A DNA stretch of 10,418 bases from an uncultured Eubacteriales bacterium. Lineage in GTDB: Bacteria; Bacillota; Clostridia; UBA1381; UBA9506. Below, piece after piece: positions 6,448-10,418 of this stretch. Below the pieces are notes generated by a model. The model saw only the letters and a program-made list of their open reading frames with translations, made no database searches and was not told the origin of the DNA. The translations under genes and the position numbers were made by a program. The DNA lies in NCBI GenBank assembly GCA_900545185.1, contig UQYH01000079.1:1-10418 (forward strand), read 5' to 3'. Within the stretch, counting starts at the first letter, position 1. The number at the start of each line of letters is the position of its first letter.

Positions 6448-7254
6448 TTACATGGAATTTGCTTTTTCGGTGCAGGCCTGCATAGCAGCCATAATGGCAC
6501 TGCGGAAACCACATTCTTCCAGTCGTTTTACGGCCTCGATGGTTGTGCCCTTGGGGGAGCAAACCATGTCTTTTAACTCGCCGGGATGCTTGCCTGTCTC
6601 AAGCATCAGCTTGGCCGAACCCATTACGGATTGCGCCGCCAGGCGGTAGGCTGCTTTTCGGGCAATGCCGTCACGCACGGCAGCATCGGCCATGGCCTCA
6701 ATCATCATAAACACATAAGCCGGACTGCTGCTGGAAACAGCGATGACTGAGTTTAAAAGTGATTCCGGCAGAATTTCAACTTCACCGACGGCTTTAAAAA
6801 TATCAGCTGCGGCAGTAAATTCCTCCTGCGAGACGGGCAGATGCTCTGCGGCAATTACGCTCATGCCGCAAAGCGCCATGGCCGGCGTGTTGGGCATAAC
6901 GCGGATCACTTTTGCGTCAAAGCCGAGTGCTTCTTTAATAGCGGCAATTTCAACACCGGCCGCAATGGTGATAAACACCTTATCCTGAATCGTATCGGCG
7001 TATTTGTCACGCAGCTCGGCCAAAACGCCGGGCAAGATAAACGGTTTAACGGCTAAAATAATCAAATCGCCCTGCAATGCATTGCTGTTAGATTCTTTTG
7101 TATGAAATCCCAATTTTTTAAATTTTTTCAGCGCCTCTGTATTCGGGTCGCTTACATACATATCGTTTGCTGTGTATAATTCAGCGGCTAAAACACCGCC
7201 GGCAATGGCAAAGGCCATGTTGCCTCCGCCGATAAAGCCGAGCTTCATAAACAT
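6448..7254 (-). CDS. proC: Pyrroline-5-carboxylate reductase
   Basis: 268 residues, normal length. ProC performs the last step of proline synthesis, NAD(P)H reduction of 1-pyrroline-5-carboxylate in the cytoplasm. The Rossmann loop GFIGGGNMAFAI is at 6-17, AVKPFILPGVL at 68-78, RVMPNTPAMALCGMSVIA at 118-134 and SSSSPAYVFMMIEAMADAAV at 174-193. The P5CR signature region is MVCSPKGTTIEAVKRLEECG (230-249). Two starts are possible. ATG at 7252-7254 lies 5 bases from AGAAAGG (minus strand, complement of 7260-7266), and M3 lies 11 bases from it. The family usually begins close to KLGFIGGGNM, so M3 is equally reasonable. It sits 23 bases after the purB stop on the same strand, hence probably co-transcribed. 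Confidence 0.96.
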   Translation of the reverse strand: MFMKLGFIGGGNMAFAIAGGVLAAELYTANDMYVSDPNTEALKKFKKLGFHTKESNSNALQGDLIILAVKPFILPGVLAELRDKYADTIQDKVFITIAAGVEIAAIKEALGFDAKVIRVMPNTPAMALCGMSVIAAEHLPVSQEEFTAAADIFKAVGEVEILPESLLNSVIAVSSSSPAYVFMMIEAMADAAVRDGIARKAAYRLAAQSVMGSAKLMLETGKHPGELKDMVCSPKGTTIEAVKRLEECGFRSAIMAAMQACTEKANSM

Positions 7255-7277
7255 TCAGACCTTTCTGTTTTGTCAAA

Positions 7278-8711
7278 TCACACGTTTAATTCCGGCACAA
7301 CGCCCAGTTCGTTTTTACAGCGATTTAAAACAGGGGTTACATATTCCTGAATAAACAGCTGTGTTTGCTCCGGCGCGCGGCCGATATACTGCGAAGGCTT
7401 TAAGGTTTTTTTCAATTCCTCAATATCCAGAGGGAAGGAATCATCAGCCGCGATGCGCTCTAACAAATCGTTGGGCTTGCCTTCTTCCTTTACAACTCTT
7501 GCGGCAGCCATAGAGTGAACACGGATTTTTTCGTGCAGCTCTTGTCTGTCTCCGCCCTTTTTAACAGCCTGCATCATAATGTTTTCCGTTGCCATAAAGG
7601 GCAGCTCACTCATGATGTGGCTTTCAATAACCTTCGGATAGACAACCAATCCTTCGGCAATGTTTAAGTAAATGGATAAAATGGCATCGGTCGCCAAAAA
7701 TGCTTCGGGCACGCTGATACGTTTGTTGGCCGAATCATCCAGTGTTCTTTCAAACCACTGTGTGGCAGCGGTGATGGCCGGATTTAAGCTATCGACGATC
7801 ACGTACCGTGCCAAGGAAGAAATACGCTCCGAACGCATGGGATTGCGCTTGTATGCCATAGCAGAGGAACCGATTTGATTTTTTTCAAACGGCTCTTCCA
7901 TTTCCTTTAAGTGCTGCAACAGGCGCATATCGTTGCTGAACTTATAAGCGCTTTGTGCAATGCCGCTTAAAATGTTTAAAACCTGCGAATCGACCTTTCT
8001 TGAATACGTCTGCCCCGATACGGGAAATACAGCCTTGTAGCCCATTTTTTCGGCAATCAGTCGGTCTGCTTCGCGCACCTTGTCCTGATCGCCTTCAAAC
8101 AGCTCCAAAAAGCTGGCCTGTGTGCCGGTCGTGCCCTTAGAGCCCAAAAGACGTGCTTTTTGCATTTGATGCTCCAAATCCTCCAAATCCAGCAATAAAT
8201 CCTGAATCCACAAGGTCGCACGCTTGCCGACAGTGGTCAGCTGCGCCGGTTGAAAATGCGTAAAGCCGAGGGTGGGCAGATCCTTGTAGCGCAGTGCAAA
8301 ATCACTGAGTGCGTCAATAACGCAAATCAGCTTTTGATGAATCAGCTTTAGGCCTTCGTTTAAAAGAATTAAATCCGTATTGTCGCCGACATAGCAAGAT
8401 GTGGCGCCCAAATGGATGATTCCCTTTGCGTGCGGACACTGCACACCGTAAGCGTGCACATGCGACATAACATCATGCCGAACCTTTTTTTCCTGCTCGC
8501 GCGCAACCTCGTAATTAATATCCTCGGCGTGGGCGCGTAATTCTTCCAGCTGCTCATCCGTAATGGCAAGCCCCAGCTCCTGTTCGGTTTCGGCCAGTGC
8601 AATCCAAAGCTTGCGCCAGGTTTTAAATTTTGTATCCTCCGAAAAAAGCGTTTGCATCTCACGGCTTGCATAGCGTGAGCAGAGAGGACTTTTGTAAACA
8701 TCTGTTGCCAT
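7278..8711 (-). CDS. purB: Adenylosuccinate lyase, long eukaryote-like form
   Basis: 477 residues. PurB cleaves SAICAR to AICAR and adenylosuccinate to AMP, releasing fumarate, in purine synthesis. Family features are VRHDVMSHVHAYG (77-89) with candidate catalytic-region histidines 84/86, LGFTHFQPAQLTTVGKR (148-164) with general-acid His152, KGTTGTQASF (192-201), and the flexible signature loop GSSAMAYKRNPMRSER (281-296) with catalytic serine. It is longer than the roughly 430-residue Bacillus enzyme. Blocks such as GATSCYVGDNTDL (102-114), QWFERTLDDSANKRI (318-332), GLVVYPKVIE (354-363) and LPFMATENIM (370-379) closely match, from memory, the vertebrate ADSL sequence. The start is supported by GGAGTT, with ATG 4 bases later. 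It lies 17 bases after the Asp23-family gene and ahead of proC, forming an operon. No purine riboswitch is evident. Confidence 0.96.
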   Translation of the reverse strand: MATDVYKSPLCSRYASREMQTLFSEDTKFKTWRKLWIALAETEQELGLAITDEQLEELRAHAEDINYEVAREQEKKVRHDVMSHVHAYGVQCPHAKGIIHLGATSCYVGDNTDLILLNEGLKLIHQKLICVIDALSDFALRYKDLPTLGFTHFQPAQLTTVGKRATLWIQDLLLDLEDLEHQMQKARLLGSKGTTGTQASFLELFEGDQDKVREADRLIAEKMGYKAVFPVSGQTYSRKVDSQVLNILSGIAQSAYKFSNDMRLLQHLKEMEEPFEKNQIGSSAMAYKRNPMRSERISSLARYVIVDSLNPAITAATQWFERTLDDSANKRISVPEAFLATDAILSIYLNIAEGLVVYPKVIESHIMSELPFMATENIMMQAVKKGGDRQELHEKIRVHSMAAARVVKEEGKPNDLLERIAADDSFPLDIEELKKTLKPSQYIGRAPEQTQLFIQEYVTPVLNRCKNELGVVPELNV

Positions 8712-8728
8712 TGGTAACTCCTTTGTGT

Positions 8729-9139
8729 TTATTCTGCTTCGGCAGGCGCTTTTGCTGCCTTTTTGACTTCCTTAGGCTCTTTCGGTTCTTTGTTAAAGTT
8801 AATGCCGTCAACATAAATGTCAACGCGTGTAACCGATAAATCCGTCATGGTTTCAATGTTGCGTTTAATCACATCCTGCAGCTCTGCCGCAACAGTTTGA
8901 ATTTTAACGCCGTAGTCAATACCAATGTGCAGTTCTACGATTACGGCTTTTTCTTCCAGTGTAATTTTAACGCTTTTGTTAAAATTCTTTTTTACAAACT
9001 TTTCAACAAAACCATCGGCAAAGGATGCGGCAATCGTCACGCCTTTTACATCCTTCACGGCCATGGCGGCAATTGTCTGCACAACCTCTTCGGATATTTT
9101 GATGGCTCCGTCCTCAACATATAATGTATTTTCTTCCAT
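8729..9139 (-). CDS. Asp23/Gls24 family envelope stress protein
   Basis: 136 residues from the chosen start. The Asp23/Gls24 (DUF322-type) domain spans about 3-112: LYVEDGAIKISEEVVQTIA, AAMAVKDVKGV, VIVELHIGIDYGVKI and IETMTDLSVTRVDIYVDGI are typical. Members of this family are linked to cell-envelope homeostasis and alkaline stress in Staphylococcus and Enterococcus, without an enzymatic activity. The C-terminus (113-136) is a low-complexity Lys/Glu/Pro/Ala tail (KEPKEPKEVKKAAKAPAEAE). The ATG at 9137-9139 has AGGAGG (complement of 9148-9153) 8 bases upstream. The frame is open for 55 more codons upstream, but that extension crosses the promoter and has no domain, so it is rejected. It is the first gene of the unit Asp23-purB-proC, an unusual partner for purine genes; a regulatory link is only a guess. 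Confidence 0.9.
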   Translation of the reverse strand: MEENTLYVEDGAIKISEEVVQTIAAMAVKDVKGVTIAASFADGFVEKFVKKNFNKSVKITLEEKAVIVELHIGIDYGVKIQTVAAELQDVIKRNIETMTDLSVTRVDIYVDGINFNKEPKEPKEVKKAAKAPAEAE

Positions 9140-9187
9140 TGTAACAGCCTCCTTATTAAATCGATAACAATATGGTACACTACGATT

Positions 9188-9216
9188 AGTATAACACTTT
9201 TCCCTGTAAAAATCAA
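9188..9216 (-). promoter_or_regulatory. Sigma-70/sigma-A promoter of the Asp23-purB-proC operon
   Basis: On the minus strand the -35 is TTGATT (9211-9216) and the -10 is TATACT (9188-9193), with a 17-base spacer. The expected start near 9181 gives a leader of about 42 bases before the Asp23-family ATG. The -35 box lies within a perfect inverted repeat, described separately. Confidence 0.85.
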
Positions 9217-9229
9217 GTTTTTTACAGGG
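9202..9229. promoter_or_regulatory. Perfect 11-bp inverted repeat over the -35 box; operator candidate or AraC-gene terminator
   Basis: CCCTGTAAAAA (9202-9212) pairs exactly with TTTTTACAGGG (9219-9229) across 6 bases. The repeat begins 1 base past the stop of the AraC-family gene, so it could be that gene's terminator, but the minus-strand tail is AAAAGTG, not a T-run. Its centre falls on the -35 of the next promoter, which is the geometry of a repressor operator. I do not recognise the consensus. Confidence 0.5.
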
Positions 9230-9230
9230 C

Positions 9231-10097
9231 TTATAATGTTGCATATTTAAATTTTCTGTATGCGGTGGGTGTGCAGCCGTTATAGCGGCGAAAAACGCGG
9301 TCAAAATAGACGGAATCCGAAAAACCGACCCGGCTGCAAATATCCGTCATACTGATTTTGGAGTTAATTAAAAGCTTTTCGGCCTCGTAAACCCGTACAA
9401 AATTTAAATATTGGCTCAGCGTGCTGCCGGTGGCCTGACGAAACAGCCGACACAAATAGCTGGGGTGCAGGCGAATGGCTTCGGCCATGTCTTCAAGCGT
9501 TATCGGTACGGCATAATGCGCGTCGATATAGGTAAACACAGGCTCCAGACGCAGCAAGGCGGCCGCGTTGTGAGAAGAACGCGCGGTAAACAGCAAATTG
9601 TTGCGGCTTAGGGCGGCTATGGTCAGTAAAATGTACCCTTTAATATATTCCTGCCATGCATCTGTTTTTTGAACATATTCCTCTGCCATTCGGTCAAAAT
9701 AGTGCATCAGCTCCTGCGCCAGCGGTTCGGTGCTGCGTAGCAGCACAAAGGAATGAAAGCTTTCGTTTAAAAAGGCCATGGCATGCATGTTTTTGCAGCT
9801 GGCATTTTCGGCCAAAAAGGGACGGCAATCGAACTGTACACACGAGACGCAGTTTTGCTCGGAGGCGGTAACGGTCTCGTGCGGTGTTCTTTCGTTAATA
9901 AAAAGCACATCACCTGCGGTAATGATAGCCGATGTGTTTAAAAAATTAACGCGCATGGAACCCTTTTTGCAGTATAATAACTCAACCTCTTCATGAAAAT
10001 GAATCGGCACAATGCTGCCTTTGGATGTGGGGTGACGATTGGGAGAAATACGCGCCGGAAAGTTGGGTAGTGTGGATCGAATCATTTCGTTATACAT
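9231..10097 (-). CDS. AraC-family transcriptional regulator with N-terminal cupin
   Basis: 288 residues from the chosen start. The N-terminal cupin-type sensor (about 28-95) contains IHFHEEVELLYCKKGSMRV (32-50) and AGDVLFINERTPHETVTA (61-78). The C-terminal AraC DNA-binding domain (about 185-285) has two helix-turn-helix motifs. The first is around LEDMAEAIRLHPSYLCRLFR (201-220). The second is around TDICSRVGFSDSVYFDRVFR (251-270), ending in the family-typical GCTPTAYRK (274-282). Such regulators commonly control sugar uptake or hydrolase genes in response to a small ligand. The ATG at 10095-10097 has AGGAG (complement of 10105-10109) 7 bases upstream. The frame is open 25 codons further, but that stretch crosses the promoter. 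It is divergent from the truncated membrane-protein gene at 10289, its most likely target (inference). Confidence 0.92.
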   Translation of the reverse strand: MYNEMIRSTLPNFPARISPNRHPTSKGSIVPIHFHEEVELLYCKKGSMRVNFLNTSAIITAGDVLFINERTPHETVTASEQNCVSCVQFDCRPFLAENASCKNMHAMAFLNESFHSFVLLRSTEPLAQELMHYFDRMAEEYVQKTDAWQEYIKGYILLTIAALSRNNLLFTARSSHNAAALLRLEPVFTYIDAHYAVPITLEDMAEAIRLHPSYLCRLFRQATGSTLSQYLNFVRVYEAEKLLINSKISMTDICSRVGFSDSVYFDRVFRRYNGCTPTAYRKFKYATL

Positions 10098-10130
10098 ACA
10101 GCTTCTCCTTTTATAAAGGATTTCAACAGT

Positions 10131-10159
10131 ATTGTAGCACAGTTTTTTTGAAGAATCAA
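10131..10159 (-). promoter_or_regulatory. Sigma-70/sigma-A promoter of the AraC-family gene
   Basis: On the minus strand the -35 is TTGATT (10154-10159) and the -10 is TACAAT (10131-10136), spacer 17. The start would lie near 10124, giving a leader of about 27 bases that includes the AGGAG ribosome site. Confidence 0.8.
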
Positions 10160-10223
10160 GCTTTGCAGACATAAAAGAAACACGAAAATATAAAATTTTG
10201 CATGAGTTAAATTCAAATAAACG

Positions 10224-10253
10224 TTGCTTTTTGACCGGATATTATGGTATGAT
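10224..10253 (+). promoter_or_regulatory. Probable promoter of the divergent, truncated gene
   Basis: On the plus strand the -35 is TTGCTT (10224-10229) and the -10 is TATGAT (10248-10253), spacer 18, with a TGG immediately before the -10 (extended -10 form). It lies about 30 bases before the ribosome site of the gene starting at 10289 and back to back with the AraC-gene promoter. Confidence 0.55.
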
Positions 10254-10288
10254 TGTGTGGAACATGCAGTACGAGGTGCAAGGCTAAT

Positions 10289-10362
10289 ATGAACAGAATC
10301 AAAAATGTAAAACATCAGTGGGCCGTCTCCTATGCGGTACTGGTACTGATTCCTATGGTTAT
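10289..10362 (+). CDS. N-terminus of an unidentified membrane protein, cut by adapter
   Basis: Only 24 codons are genuine. The start is basic (MNRIKNVKHQ) and then hydrophobic (WAVSYAVLVLIPMV), which looks like a signal anchor or first transmembrane helix. AAGG (10280-10283) lies 5 bases before ATG and a purine run GAGGT is at 10273-10277. This type of start is seen in Cache-domain sensors, membrane-bound AraC proteins and transporter permeases, and nothing decides between them. Being divergent from an AraC-family regulator suggests a shared regulon. The frame continues past 10362 only into adapter sequence, so no residues beyond should be trusted. Confidence 0.6.
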
Positions 10363-10418
10363 AGATCGGAAGAGCACACGTCTGAACTCCAGTCACCGAT
10401 GTATCTCGTATGCCGTCT
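10363..10418 (+). other. Illumina TruSeq adapter contamination (index CGATGT)
   Basis: The sequence starting AGATCGGAAGAGC at 10363 runs through the full 34-base indexed-adapter stem to 10396. It continues with the six-base index CGATGT (10397-10402, TruSeq index 2) and then ATCTCGTATGCCGTCT to the end, the start of the flow-cell-binding portion. This is a library artefact, not genome. The reverse frame across it gives the well-known spurious peptide MTGVQTCALPI, and the forward frame gives DRKSTRLNSSH. Confidence 0.99.

Noticed and set aside
9140..9230. Purine riboswitch ahead of the purB operon
   Set aside because: The leader of about 42 bases is too short for a purine aptamer and expression platform, and no three-way junction pattern is visible.
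8729..9304. 191-residue version of the Asp23-family protein
   Set aside because: The extra N-terminus would be translated across the promoter and the inverted repeat. A clear AGGAGG supports the start at 9139.
9231..10172. 313-residue version of the AraC-family protein
   Set aside because: The extension covers the -10/-35 region. AGGAG supports the start at 10097.
10082..10396. Minus-strand 104-codon frame beginning MTGVQTCALPI
   Set aside because: Its first residues are the translation of the sequencing adapter, and the rest overlaps the AraC start and promoter antisense to the divergent gene.
10289..10418. Longer plus-strand frame continuing as IDRKSTRLNSSH
   Set aside because: Everything past 10362 is adapter. 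Only the first 24 codons are kept.
1..10418. CRISPR array, tRNA, rRNA, transposase or toxin-antitoxin pair
   Set aside because: No regularly spaced repeats, cloverleaf, rRNA core sequence or matching protein families were seen anywhere in the window.

Overview
The window reads as chromosomal housekeeping sequence from a Gram-positive Clostridia-like bacterium (Firmicutes/Bacillota, plausibly Oscillospiraceae/Ruminococcaceae-like; this is inference from gene content only). The signs are strong purine-rich Shine-Dalgarno sites, a DnaB/DnaD-DnaI type helicase-loading pair, a glmU-prs neighbourhood, an Asp23/Gls24 protein, a MurR/RpiR regulator, and good TTG-N17-TATAAT-type promoters. Base composition looks intermediate (judged by eye). 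I see no CRISPR array, rRNA, tRNA, transposase or phage gene.

Layout. Positions 9-5784 carry six tightly spaced plus-strand genes: a DnaD-domain primosome protein, a DnaI/DnaC-like helicase-loader ATPase (11-bp overlap), a stand-alone acetyltransferase half of GlmU, prs (PRPP synthase), an RpiR-type SIS-domain regulator and queA (4-bp ATGA overlap). A 322-bp convergent gap (5785-6106) contains two terminators and two further inverted repeats. Positions 6107-9139 run on the minus strand and hold, in transcription order, an Asp23/Gls24 protein, purB, proC and a 55-residue glycine-zipper membrane protein. The first three look like one operon from a clear sigma-70/sigma-A promoter at 9188-9216. 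Upstream of it lies a minus-strand AraC-family regulator (9231-10097) with its own promoter. A divergent plus-strand gene starts at 10289 and is cut off after 24 codons.

The last 56 bases (10363-10418) are not biological. They are an Illumina TruSeq adapter with the index CGATGT, so the contig ends in adapter and any reading frame crossing 10363 is chimeric.

Functional links. The first two genes act in replisome loading. GlmU-C and Prs supply cell-wall amino-sugar and nucleotide precursors, and PurB (IMP to AMP branch) uses purines made from PRPP. QueA makes epoxyqueuosine in tRNA and ProC makes proline. The points most worth a second look are the GlmU lacking its pyrophosphorylase half at the usual glmU-prs position, a 16-bp hairpin plus competing direct repeat just before the queA start, a perfect inverted repeat centred on the -35 box of the Asp23-purB-proC promoter, and the adapter tail. 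I found no convincing sign of a wholly new defence or mobile system.
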